This document shows, piece after piece, positions 15,279-22,723 of a stretch of 64,000 nt of DNA (positions are counted from its first letter, which is position 1; each line of letters opens with the position of its first letter). A program made the position numbers and the translations under genes. Under the pieces are notes generated by a model. The model saw nothing but the letters and a program-made list of their open reading frames with translations, had not been told where the DNA came from and ran no database searches. Where the stretch lies: positions 2,046,001 through 2,110,000 of the forward strand of contig NZ_JBGCUN010000001.1 of the NCBI RefSeq assembly GCF_041103235.1, written 5' to 3'. The DNA is from Yoonia sp. R2331. GTDB taxonomy: Bacteria; Pseudomonadota; Alphaproteobacteria; Rhodobacterales; Rhodobacteraceae.

Positions 15279-15830
15279 TCAAATGAACCTCCTGACCTTG
15301 GCAGCGTAATCGGCATATTGCTCACCGTAGGTCCGTCTCAACCAAGGCTCTTCCGCAAATGGGGCTACGATGAGAACCGATACTGACACCAACCCGATCA
15401 CGAATGCCGAGGGCGATGCTGACATGATTACCCACCCCCAAACGATCATGATATCGGATACATATTGCGGGTTACGGGAATACCGATACAGCCCTCCTGT
15501 TCGTAGCACCCCAGAAGCACCACCAGTTTGATCGACGCCAAACTTCAGCACTTCCGACCACACACCCAGATTGCCAAGGGCGATCAACGCCCCTCCTAAA
15601 CCGTATCTGATCGCAGCGGGAATGGTCCAAGAACCCCACTCCATCACACCAACGCCAATCATGGTGCCGAACAGGGTGAACGTTGGCACCCAAACCAAAA
15701 TCGGTGTCAGTGTTGTATATTGCTTCGGAGGCCACAGTCGGTGTTCGGGATAAGCGATGGACCAGACAATCGCTGCCAAGGTCCCGAACGCAATAACGAT
15801 CCCCATGGTAGTAAACAGAACGACCATCAT
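15279..15830 (-). CDS. ICMT-like membrane methyltransferase (CzcN-like context)
   Basis: A 183-residue membrane protein with five or so helices and the isoprenylcysteine carboxyl methyltransferase/PEMT signature: GLYRYSRNPQYVSDI, then PFAEEPWLRRTYGEQYADYAAKVRRF. The start at 15830 overlaps the stop of the CDF gene (ATGA). Proteins of this family occur in metal-resistance clusters (CzcN is one), but their substrate there is unknown. It is the last gene of the operon under the third MerR regulator. Confidence 0.87.
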   Translation of the reverse strand: MMVVLFTTMGIVIAFGTLAAIVWSIAYPEHRLWPPKQYTTLTPILVWVPTFTLFGTMIGVGVMEWGSWTIPAAIRYGLGGALIALGNLGVWSEVLKFGVDQTGGASGVLRTGGLYRYSRNPQYVSDIMIVWGWVIMSASPSAFVIGLVSVSVLIVAPFAEEPWLRRTYGEQYADYAAKVRRFI

Positions 15831-16462
15831 GTTGCCCCATGGATGTGCTGCATCGCATCTCGACGTTCCTGCAACGCCTGACGCACGATCTGGAACGCCG
15901 ACGACAGGAACAACGTAGCCATGACCCCTGCAACGATCAGGTCGGGCCAACCTGTCGCTGTCCCCCAGACGCCGAAGGCGGCCAAGACAACTGCTACATT
16001 GCCGATGGCGTCGTTGCGTGAACACAGCCAGACTGATCTGACGTTGGCATCTCCGTCCTTGTATCGAACCAGCAGGAGAACGCTGGCCAGGTTTGTTGCC
16101 AGTGCCATAACACCTACGACCCCCATGATGCCCGCTTCAGGCACTCCAACGTAGAATACGCGATAAAGGGTTGATCCGAAGACCCAGAGGCCCATCAAGA
16201 GGAGGCTCAACCCTTTTGCCAATGCAGCATTCGTGCGCACCTGTATTGACGCACCAATGACTGCCAATGAAATGCCGTAGGTCAGGGCATCGCCCAAGAA
16301 GTCCAATGCATCGGCCTGAAGGGCCTGAGACTGGGCATAGTGACCCGCCGACATCTCGACCACAAACATCGCGGCGTTCAAGGCGATGACGATCCATAGG
16401 CGGCGTTTGTAATCAGTAGAGACGCCTTCGAACTTGACCTCATGTCCACAGCAACCCGACAT
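15827..16462 (-). CDS. Cation diffusion facilitator (Zn/Cd/Co efflux)
   Basis: A 211-residue CDF transporter with six transmembrane helices. Metal-site residues are in helix two (ADALDFLGDALTYG) and helix five (CSRNDAIGNVAVVL). The N-terminus carries GCCGHE, a possible metal-capture motif, and the cytoplasmic C-terminal domain common in longer CDFs is missing or reduced to a short His-containing tail. The ATG at 16462 has AAGGAGG upstream and overlaps the preceding stop by one base (TGATG); a GTG directly before is the alternative. It would export divalent metals from the cytoplasm. Confidence 0.9.
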   Translation of the reverse strand: MSGCCGHEVKFEGVSTDYKRRLWIVIALNAAMFVVEMSAGHYAQSQALQADALDFLGDALTYGISLAVIGASIQVRTNAALAKGLSLLLMGLWVFGSTLYRVFYVGVPEAGIMGVVGVMALATNLASVLLLVRYKDGDANVRSVWLCSRNDAIGNVAVVLAAFGVWGTATGWPDLIVAGVMATLFLSSAFQIVRQALQERRDAMQHIHGAT

Positions 16463-17232
16463 CACACAGCCTCCTTCACATTAGCCTGTTGAGGGGGCAA
16501 TGCAGTTGCAGGACCTTTAGGGATGTTCGGCACTAGGCCACGACGCAGGCGTTCCACTCGTGCATTCATCCAGTGGCGGATCACGAGCTTGTACAGCATT
16601 CCTTTGACGCCCCGCAGTTGCCGATGTTCCGCGTAAAAAGCATCTGGTGATGCGAACGTCCCCAACTCGGCGTTGATCCCCGTTCTCTGGATATATGTGT
16701 CACGCCCAGACCAGCCGACATCAGGGGCATGGAGGTTGTCCGTGCCAGCACCATAGCCGCAGATTCTATCCTGATCGGGGAAAGCCCTTTGCAGGGCAGC
16801 CAGCACTGCATCATCGAGGATGAAGCCCTCAAGGGTGACCCACCTCCCGTCCAAAAAGACTTCCACCCATGAGTGCAGGATGTTGGTCGGTGCGAGGGGG
16901 TAGACGATTTCGGGAACGATGCCGCGTTGCAGCGACTTGTGGATCGTGAAGCCATGGAAGCGGCACGGCAAATCCATGGCCCGCAGCAATGCCATCAGTA
17001 GGGTGGTCTTTGTATTGCACTGACCGAAGCCATCCCTCAGCACGTCTGAGGCTGGCAAGGTGTCGTCGCTGTTGTAGCCAAATGCGATTTCATTCCTGAC
17101 AAACTCATATGCGGCCTCTGCCCGTTCAGCGGGTTCAAATTTGCACCACCCACGATCCGCAATCAGTGACTGGATCGGGCCTGCTGAGAAATTGAGGAGT
17201 GGGGTCTGTTGGGTCGTTGGATCAGAGGACAT
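16462..17232 (-). CDS. Transglutaminase-like cysteine protease-fold protein
   Basis: A 256-residue cytoplasmic protein (no signal peptide) with a transglutaminase-like core. The catalytic Cys is in DGFGQCNTKTTLLMALLR, the His in NILHSWVEVFLDGRWVTLEGF and an Asp follows in ILDD. Members act as proteases, peptidases or amidases; the substrate is unknown. It is the first gene of the operon with the CDF and ICMT-like genes, driven by a MerR-type promoter with 19-bp spacer. The ATG at 17232 is preferred to one nine codons upstream. Its presence in a metal operon is unusual. Confidence 0.82.
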   Translation of the reverse strand: MSSDPTTQQTPLLNFSAGPIQSLIADRGWCKFEPAERAEAAYEFVRNEIAFGYNSDDTLPASDVLRDGFGQCNTKTTLLMALLRAMDLPCRFHGFTIHKSLQRGIVPEIVYPLAPTNILHSWVEVFLDGRWVTLEGFILDDAVLAALQRAFPDQDRICGYGAGTDNLHAPDVGWSGRDTYIQRTGINAELGTFASPDAFYAEHRQLRGVKGMLYKLVIRHWMNARVERLRRGLVPNIPKGPATALPPQQANVKEAV

Positions 17233-17261
17233 ACGAATCGCCTTTTCTTTGTGTCCCACCC

Positions 17262-17292
17262 TATCTACAACCTCTAGTGACTAGAGCTTCAA
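17262..17292 (-). promoter_or_regulatory. MerR-type promoter of the transglutaminase/CDF operon
   Basis: Read on the minus strand, -35 TTGAAG (17292-17287) and -10 TAGATA (17267-17262) are 19 bp apart. The spacer holds a dyad CTCTAG-TCA-CTAGAG (17272-17286), like operators of Zn/Cd/Pb-sensing MerR proteins. Confidence 0.8.
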
Positions 17293-17304
17293 GAGGTAAA
17301 TCGC

Positions 17305-17721
17305 ATGTTTTCTATCGGGCAATTGTCAAAGCAGACGGGTGTGAAAGTCCCTACCATTCGGTACTATGAACAGGTTGGATTGCTGGTGTCCGCAGGTCGC
17401 ACCGATGGAAATCAACGTCGATATGACAAAGAGGGTCTGGAACGGCTGGGATTCATCAGACATGCCCGTGACCTTGGATTCTCTATCGAAGCCATCACCG
17501 CCTTGATCGATTTACAGCAGCATCCTGACCGCTCCTGCCAAGAGGCCACCGAGATCGCCCAGCATCAACTGACCGACGTGCGTGAGAAGCTGCAAAGGCT
17601 CAAAGCACTGGAAACCGAACTGGTTCGCATTACGGATGGATGCGATGGCGAGGGAAGTTCAGAAGAGTGCTATGTCTTGGCATCGTTGGCCGACCATCAG
17701 CACTGTCGTGGTGACCATTAA
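17305..17721 (+). CDS. MerR-family regulator, Zn/Cd/Pb type
   Basis: A 138-residue MerR protein: FSIGQLSKQTGVKVPTIRYYE is the winged helix. The metal region has Cys in DRSCQEAT, then DGCDGEGSSEECYVLASL and a tail with DHQHCRGDH. The cysteine at the dimer-helix position and the Cys/His-rich end match divalent-metal sensors (CadR, ZntR, PbrR) better than Hg or Cu sensors. It is divergent from the transglutaminase/CDF/ICMT operon and the shared gap has a 19-bp-spacer promoter. Which metal it senses cannot be told from sequence. Confidence 0.87.
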   Translation: MFSIGQLSKQTGVKVPTIRYYEQVGLLVSAGRTDGNQRRYDKEGLERLGFIRHARDLGFSIEAITALIDLQQHPDRSCQEATEIAQHQLTDVREKLQRLKALETELVRITDGCDGEGSSEECYVLASLADHQHCRGDH

Positions 17722-17843
17722 CAATCGTATAATTTCGATACATTAGGGTAAGAATTCGATACAAATTCCCACCCACTCAGTGAAGACTGATATATAAATC
17801 AATGAATTTAAAAACGTTTTTCCCTCACAACTAAGGTACTGAA

Positions 17844-17866
17844 TTTGATTCCAGGGTCGCCCACCA
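17844..17866 (+). other. 3'-tRNA-like sequence, probable right attachment site (attR) of the island
   Basis: TTTGATT followed by CCAGG, GTCGCCC and ACCA has the shape of a tRNA T-loop, 3' T-stem, 3' acceptor strand and CCA end. The upstream bases (CTGAA instead of a pairing T-stem arm) do not complete a tRNA, so only the 3' end is present. That is what a tRNA-integrating element leaves at its far end. An acceptor of GTCGCCC would pair with GGGCGAC, as found for example in tRNA-Lys. Islandlike genes end here and core-like genes begin. Confidence 0.65.
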
Positions 17867-17944
17867 TTTTCACCCTTGAAGGCCCACCAGACGGAGCGGC
17901 GATTTCCCGCAACGAAAACAATGCATTATGCGCGCATGAGCGCA

Positions 17945-18451
17945 CTAAGGCATCTGGATCGCCGGACGATCGTAGCTGTTGATCAACACTGACCCATCGT
18001 CGAGCGTTAACTGAACCGTAAGATTTTCGACAGTGTTTTCTGGCAAGACGACATAGGGCAGGAAATTTTCGATATCCGTTAGCGCATTCGGGCTGTTGGT
18101 GCCTTCGTGGCAGGGTTCCATCGGCAAGACCTGATCCGGGTCGGCACCGTTAATGCCATAGCTGATGTCCCAGATGCCGCAGCGCCAGGCGAGCAATTGG
18201 GTGAAATAGACCAGATCCTGACCTTCCCAATTCCGCACTGCGACCCAACTTCCCATGGTGGCGTTAAGAATTGGTTTGATTTCCGTGGCGGTGGTGAATT
18301 GCCCGGTCGGCGTCTGATCTTCGGGCGTGCGGTCCAACGCAATATCGCCTGAAGCCTCACCGACGCTTGCCATCTCGTTGTTTTTCGGGGCACTTTGCGG
18401 CGAAATGCCCAGTGCGGTTCCAATCAGGTAGGGCAGAAATATCTCAAACAT
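17945..18451 (-). CDS. Hypothetical protein with N-terminal hydrophobic segment
   Basis: A 168-residue protein, first gene right of the island. The ATG at 18451 has GAGG upstream; the frame continues further but overlaps the divergent gene. The N-terminus (MFEIFLPYLIGTALGI) is a short signal or anchor, followed by a Ser/Asp-rich linker and a globular domain with a Cys pair (LAWRCGIWDISYGING, MEPCHEGTN). No family is recognised with certainty. It is divergent from the glycosyltransferase-like gene. Confidence 0.6.
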   Translation of the reverse strand: MFEIFLPYLIGTALGISPQSAPKNNEMASVGEASGDIALDRTPEDQTPTGQFTTATEIKPILNATMGSWVAVRNWEGQDLVYFTQLLAWRCGIWDISYGINGADPDQVLPMEPCHEGTNSPNALTDIENFLPYVVLPENTVENLTVQLTLDDGSVLINSYDRPAIQMP

Positions 18452-18530
18452 CTGTGGCCTCATTTTCAAAACTAGTGCCTCTGGGGATTGCACTCTATAG
18501 TGCCTGAAAAAGCAAGGCAGGCAGTGTGTG

Positions 18531-19532
18531 ATGGCGACGAAAAACAAGCCACGCCAAAGGTTTAACATCATGATCGTCGGTCAGGCGGGCCGGCTTCAGT
18601 ATGAGGCAGTGCTGTTTGTGGCCAGCCTGCGGGCGATGTCGCCACTGTTTGACGGGCGCGTCATTGTGGCCGAGCCGCAGGCCAATGCCCGCTGGACCAA
18701 AGACCCGACAATGTCGAGCGAAATCAAGGCCGTGTTGACCGAGCTTGGGGCAGAAGTGATCCCCTTTGAAAACCAGCACTTTGGCGAGGCCTACCCTTAT
18801 GGCAACAAGATCGAAGGGCTTGCCACCTTGCCTGCTGGTGAGCCGTTCATCTTTTTTGACACCGATACGCTGGTGACAGGCGAGCTGATGGGGCTGGATA
18901 TTAACTTTGATTATCCCAGTGCGTCGATGAAGCGCGAGGGGACATGGCCGGTCGAAGAGCTGTACTGGCCGGGCTATACGGCGATCTGGAAATCGCTTTA
19001 CGACAAGTTCGGGCTGGAGTTTGAAAGCACCCTGGATGTGTCACAGCCGGATGAATATTGGCAACGATATCTGTACTTTAACGCCGGTTGGTTCATCGGG
19101 CACGACCCGGAGGCCTTTGGCGCGCGGTTCCTGGAATACGCGCTGGCGGTGCGCGATGACCGGCCCGAAGAGCTGGTTATTCAACCGCTGGATCCTTGGT
19201 TGGATCAGGTGGTTCTGCCGCTTGTGATCCATTCTTTTGGCGGTGGTCGTCCGGGGGAAAACCTGAACGGGCTGGATGGGGCGTTAACTTGTCACTACAG
19301 GATGCTGCCGCTTTTTTATGCGCGCGAAAGTGATCATGCGGTGCAGGTGATGGAAACCGTCGCTGCACCCAATAAGATCAAGAAATGGTTGAAGAATTAC
19401 GAGCCGTTCAAGCGGATGATCTTTCAGGGACGTGGCCAGAAGGTACGCGCGATGTTCGACCAAAACGACCTGCCTCGCCCCGAAAAGAAGCTACGCAACA
19501 AGATCAAATCGGCCGGGTTCTGGATGCGCTGA
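18531..19532 (+). CDS. Glycosyltransferase-like protein
   Basis: A 333-residue cytoplasmic protein. The N-terminal half looks like a nucleotide-sugar-binding fold (FNIMIVGQAGRLQYEAVLFVASL) and EPFIFFDTDTLVTGELMG contains a DTD sequence in the place of the DxD metal/sugar-nucleotide motif. The basic C-terminus (KKLRNKIKSAG) may touch the membrane. The ATG at 18531 is preferred to the GTG directly before it. Family assignment rests on the DxD-like motif and fold pattern, so the acceptor and sugar are unknown. A four-unit 11-bp repeat starts five bases after its stop. Confidence 0.65.
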   Translation: MATKNKPRQRFNIMIVGQAGRLQYEAVLFVASLRAMSPLFDGRVIVAEPQANARWTKDPTMSSEIKAVLTELGAEVIPFENQHFGEAYPYGNKIEGLATLPAGEPFIFFDTDTLVTGELMGLDINFDYPSASMKREGTWPVEELYWPGYTAIWKSLYDKFGLEFESTLDVSQPDEYWQRYLYFNAGWFIGHDPEAFGARFLEYALAVRDDRPEELVIQPLDPWLDQVVLPLVIHSFGGGRPGENLNGLDGALTCHYRMLPLFYARESDHAVQVMETVAAPNKIKKWLKNYEPFKRMIFQGRGQKVRAMFDQNDLPRPEKKLRNKIKSAGFWMR

Positions 19533-19536
19533 GGTG

Positions 19537-19580
19537 CCATGCACAAACCATGCACATGCCATACACATCCCATGCTGACG
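19537..19580. repeat. Four 11-bp tandem repeats (CCATGCACA-type)
   Basis: Units at 19537-19547, 19548-19558, 19559-19569 and 19570-19580 begin CCATGCACA, CCATGCACA, CCATACACA and CCATGCTGA. The period of 11 bp is about one helical turn. The array starts just after the stop codon of the glycosyltransferase-like gene. Function unknown. Confidence 0.6.
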
Positions 19581-19746
19581 CAAGTCCGTCGCCACACCTC
19601 ACCGTGCGGTGGTTAAGATCAAGGGCGCGGTGACAACGCCTTGATGCCACTGCATTCGCCAATCGGAAGTGATGCAGAGGCGACCCAACCACGGTAGGAT
19701 TGCGTTAACGCGAAATGGGCGATTTTAACGCTTTGTTCAGACGAAG

Positions 19747-19843
19747 CGGCGGGGTGAACCCCGCCCTACCCCTTTGAGGCGGATGATGGCGCGAAAGATG
19801 CAGTTGCGCCCTGCCGGGCGCGGATATTTTTGGCCAGAAGAAG
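19747..19843. repeat. Dispersed hairpin repeat, copy 1
   Basis: About 97 bp made of a hairpin (GGCGGGG-TGAA-CCCCGCC) followed by CTACC, a variable part, a second short hairpin (GCCC-TGCC-GGGC) and the conserved tail GATATTTTTGGCCAGAAGAA. It lies between the converging glycosyltransferase-like and VOC genes. Further copies are at 21701-21857 and 31239-31335, and the first hairpin alone at 25668-25690. The remainder of the gap 19533-19860 holds nothing else recognisable besides the 11-bp repeats. Confidence 0.8.
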
Positions 19844-19860
19844 ACCCCCGGAGCGCGGTG

Positions 19861-20274
19861 CTAAGCGGCAAAGATGCCGGCGGTTTCTGCAAAACCTTTG
19901 ACCTCAATCGGGTTGCCGGAGGGGTCGCGGAAGAACATGGTCCATTGCTCACCCGGTTCACCCTTGAACCGGACCGAGGGGGCGATGATGAAATCGGTTT
20001 GCCGCGCTTCAAGCCGTCCGGCCAGCGTGGTCCAATCGTCCAGCGGCAGCACGATCCCGAAATGCGGCATTGGCACCATGTGATCGCCGACCTTGCCGGT
20101 GGGTGCATTTGCAAATGGCTCGCCGCGGTGCAGGGACAGCTGATGACCGAAGAAATCGAAATCCACCCAGCTGTCCGTTGAGCGGCCTTCTGTTGCGCCA
20201 AGCGCTGCGGAATAGAATTCGCGCGCTTCGTCCAGATCGCGAACGTGGAAGGCCAGATGGAAGGGATGCGGCAT
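19861..20274 (-). CDS. VOC (glyoxalase/dioxygenase superfamily) protein
   Basis: A 137-residue protein made of two beta-alpha-beta-beta-beta modules (HLAFHVRDLDEAREFYSAAL and MPHFGIVLPLDDWTTLAGRL), the vicinal-oxygen-chelate fold; RDPSGNPIEVKGF is the classic C-terminal metal-ligand region with Glu. Substrate unknown. The ATG at 20274 has AAGGA upstream, and this start excludes a long N-terminal extension that would run antisense through metY. It is divergent from metY with an 87-base gap. Confidence 0.85.
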   Translation of the reverse strand: MPHPFHLAFHVRDLDEAREFYSAALGATEGRSTDSWVDFDFFGHQLSLHRGEPFANAPTGKVGDHMVPMPHFGIVLPLDDWTTLAGRLEARQTDFIIAPSVRFKGEPGEQWTMFFRDPSGNPIEVKGFAETAGIFAA

Positions 20275-20361
20275 ATCATGTCCTTTTGACAGTGCGAGGC
20301 GTTGAGTGCCCTTTGGTTTCCGCCTACACCTTGTCGCGACAGTTTTCAAAGGGAGTGAACA

Positions 20362-21654
20362 ATGACTGACGGACCATCCTACGGCTTTGACACGCTGCAA
20401 ATTCATGCAGGTGCGCGGCCTGACCCGGCGACGGGCGCACGGCAGGTGCCGATCTATCAAAGCACCGCCTATGTGTTTCGGGATGCCGATCACGCGGCAG
20501 CCTTGTTCAATCTGCAAGAGGTTGGATACATCTACAGCCGGTTGACCAACCCCACCATCGCCGCACTGCAAGAGCGGATTGCGACATTGGAAGGTGGCGT
20601 TGGCGCGGTGTGCTGTTCGTCGGGCCATGCCGCCCAGATCATGGCGCTGTTCCCGCTGATGGGACCGGGCAAGAATGTCGTCGCCTCGACCCGGCTTTAT
20701 GGCGGCACGGTCACGCAGTTTTCCCAGACGATCAAACGCTTTGGCTGGTCTGCGAAATTCGTCGACTTTGACGACATCGAGGCGGTGAAGGCGGCAATTG
20801 ATGATGACACCCGCGCGGTGTTCGGAGAGGCGATTGCCAACCCCGGCGGCTATATCATGGATGTGCGCGCGATTGCCGATATCGCTGATGCGGCGGGCAT
20901 TCCGCTGATTATCGACAACACCTCGGCCACGCCCTACCTGTGCCGCCCGATTGAGTTGGGTGCCACGCTGGTGGTGCATTCGACCACCAAGTACCTGACT
21001 GGTAACGGCACTGTCACCGGTGGCTGCGTGGTGGATTCAGGCAAGTTTGACTGGGCGGCCAATGACAAGTTCCCAAGCATGTCGCAGCCGGAGCCGGCCT
21101 ATCACGGCTTGAAGTTCGCAGAGACATTCGGCCCGCTGGCCTTCACCTTTCACGGGATCGCCATTGGTCTGCGCGATCTGGGTATGACGATGAACCCGCA
21201 GGCGGCGCATTACACGCTGATGGGGATCGAGACGCTGTCGCTGCGGATGGAACGCCATGTGGAGAATGCCGAGAAGGTCGCCGCCTGGCTGGAAGCCGAC
21301 GACCGGGTGGCGTTCGTGACCTATGCGGGGTTGAAATCCAGCCCCTATTTCAAACGGGTCAAGAAGGTTTGCCCCAAGGGCGCGGGTGCGCTGTTCACCT
21401 TTGGGGTGAAGGGCGGATATGACGCTTGTATCAAGCTGATCGACAGTCTGGAGATCTTCAGCCATGTCGCCAATCTGGGCGATACGCGGTCGCTGATCAT
21501 TCATTCGGCCAGCACCACCCACCGGCAGTTGACCGAAGACCAGCAGCGCGCGGCGGGTGCCGCACCAGAGGTGGTGCGGGTCAGTATCGGGATTGAAGAT
21601 GCCGATGATCTGATTGCCGATCTGGATCAGGCGTTGAGCAAGGCCACAGCATAA
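20362..21654 (+). CDS. metY: O-acetylhomoserine sulfhydrylase (MetY)
   Basis: A 430-residue PLP-dependent Cys/Met-metabolism enzyme. The PLP lysine is in VVHSTTKYLTGNG, the cofactor-stacking region is SSGHAAQIMAL and YSRLTNPT is the substrate-binding Tyr/Arg loop. The length of about 430 residues and RLTNPT are typical of O-acetylhomoserine aminocarboxypropyltransferase rather than shorter cystathionine enzymes. It makes homocysteine from O-acetylhomoserine and sulfide. The ribosome binding site is GGGAG. I looked for a SAM riboswitch in the short upstream gap and could not support one. Confidence 0.93.
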   Translation: MTDGPSYGFDTLQIHAGARPDPATGARQVPIYQSTAYVFRDADHAAALFNLQEVGYIYSRLTNPTIAALQERIATLEGGVGAVCCSSGHAAQIMALFPLMGPGKNVVASTRLYGGTVTQFSQTIKRFGWSAKFVDFDDIEAVKAAIDDDTRAVFGEAIANPGGYIMDVRAIADIADAAGIPLIIDNTSATPYLCRPIELGATLVVHSTTKYLTGNGTVTGGCVVDSGKFDWAANDKFPSMSQPEPAYHGLKFAETFGPLAFTFHGIAIGLRDLGMTMNPQAAHYTLMGIETLSLRMERHVENAEKVAAWLEADDRVAFVTYAGLKSSPYFKRVKKVCPKGAGALFTFGVKGGYDACIKLIDSLEIFSHVANLGDTRSLIIHSASTTHRQLTEDQQRAAGAAPEVVRVSIGIEDADDLIADLDQALSKATA

Positions 21655-21700
21655 GGCCGCTGGTCTGAAGCCGGGCCTACGGGCGCACGCGAATCGGTGT

Positions 21701-21857
21701 GGCGGGGTGAACCCCGCCCTACCGAAAGGCTGCAGCGGTGTACGTTGCAGTTGAGGTGGAGCGGCGGGGTGAACCCCGCCCTACCCCATGATGTAGACAC
21801 CTGCGCGGAAGATGCGGTTTCGCCCTGCCGGGCGAGGATATTTTTGGCCAGAAGAAG
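21701..21857. repeat. Dispersed hairpin repeat, copy 2 (double first hairpin)
   Basis: The first hairpin module occurs twice, at 21701-21723 and 21763-21785, followed by the second hairpin (GCCC-TGCC-GGGC) and the GATATTTTTGGCCAGAAGAA tail ending near 21857. It lies between the converging metY and SIMPL genes. Confidence 0.8.
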
Positions 21858-21869
21858 CGTGGGACAGAG

Positions 21870-22550
21870 TCAGGGCATAAGGGCGTAGGTGATAGCGACA
21901 TCGGCGCTGATGGTGATCTGGCCCTCGGCCACGGGCACCGGACCGCTGTCGGCGGCCATGCGCATTTCCATCATCGGCATTGGTGGCCCGGAGGTGGCGC
22001 CTTCGCGAATGTTTTGGACCGCACCCAGGGTCAGATCAGCCGCAGCGGCGAAGGTTTCGGCCTTGGTGCGGGCATCCGTGACGGCGGCCGCGCGGGCAGC
22101 GGCCAGATGCGGGGCGCGGTCGGCCACATCAAATTGCAAACCGTTCATCTGGTTGGCACCGCCTTCGATCAGATTGTCCAGCACCGCCCCCAGCGCATCG
22201 AGATCGCGGATCGTGACGGCGATGTCGCTGCGCGCGATATAGCCGGTGATGCGCGGCGTGTTGCGGGTGTTGTTGTAGTCGCGGATCACCTCGAGATTGA
22301 GGCCAGAGGTTTGCATATCCGCAGGTGCGATGCCTGCGGCGGTCAGCCCATCAAGCACACGGGCCAGATCTGCGCCCATCAGGTCCATCGCCTCTGTTGC
22401 GGCTTGCGCCTCTTGCGCGACGCCCAGCGTGATCCGGGCGATGTCGGGGGCCACGGCCACCTCGCCCCGGCCGGTGACAGAAATCTGCGGGTCCTGCGCC
22501 AGGGCGGGTGTGGCAAGGGCCAGAAAGGTCAGGGTGAGAAAGATGCGCAT
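21870..22550 (-). CDS. SIMPL (DUF541) domain periplasmic protein
   Basis: A 226-residue exported protein: signal peptide (MRIFLTLTFLALATPALA) then a SIMPL/DUF541 domain starting ISVTGRGEVAVAPDIARITLGV, with the conserved ITGYIARSDIAVTIRDLD and LAAARAAAVTDARTKAETFA. Members form ring-like periplasmic or outer-membrane-associated oligomers of uncertain role. The ATG at 22550 has GGAGG upstream. It is divergent from the PilM-like proline-rich gene. Confidence 0.9.
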   Translation of the reverse strand: MRIFLTLTFLALATPALAQDPQISVTGRGEVAVAPDIARITLGVAQEAQAATEAMDLMGADLARVLDGLTAAGIAPADMQTSGLNLEVIRDYNNTRNTPRITGYIARSDIAVTIRDLDALGAVLDNLIEGGANQMNGLQFDVADRAPHLAAARAAAVTDARTKAETFAAAADLTLGAVQNIREGATSGPPMPMMEMRMAADSGPVPVAEGQITISADVAITYALMP

Positions 22551-22723
22551 CGAAGCCTCCGTCATCGGTTTGGGGATATGGTCTGCTGATGAGACGCGCG
22601 CTGCAAGCCTTTCCTTGGCGGGGCCCCGTGCAAGACCTTGGATTTGGCGAGAAATTGCTTTAGGATTCACAAGAGGTGCAAAGCCTGTTTTGCACAACGC
22701 CAAGGGATGCTAAGGCCACCCGT

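Noticed and set aside
17780-17866. Complete tRNA gene
   Set aside because: Only the 3' end fits. The bases before the T-loop do not pair as a T-stem and no anticodon or D arm can be drawn.
20275-20361. SAM riboswitch before metY
   Set aside because: The gap is short and I could not find the conserved core of the SAM-II or other SAM riboswitch classes.
19861-20979. Long minus-strand frame extending the VOC protein to 372 residues
   Set aside because: The extension runs antisense through metY, and a good start with AAGGA lies at 20274.
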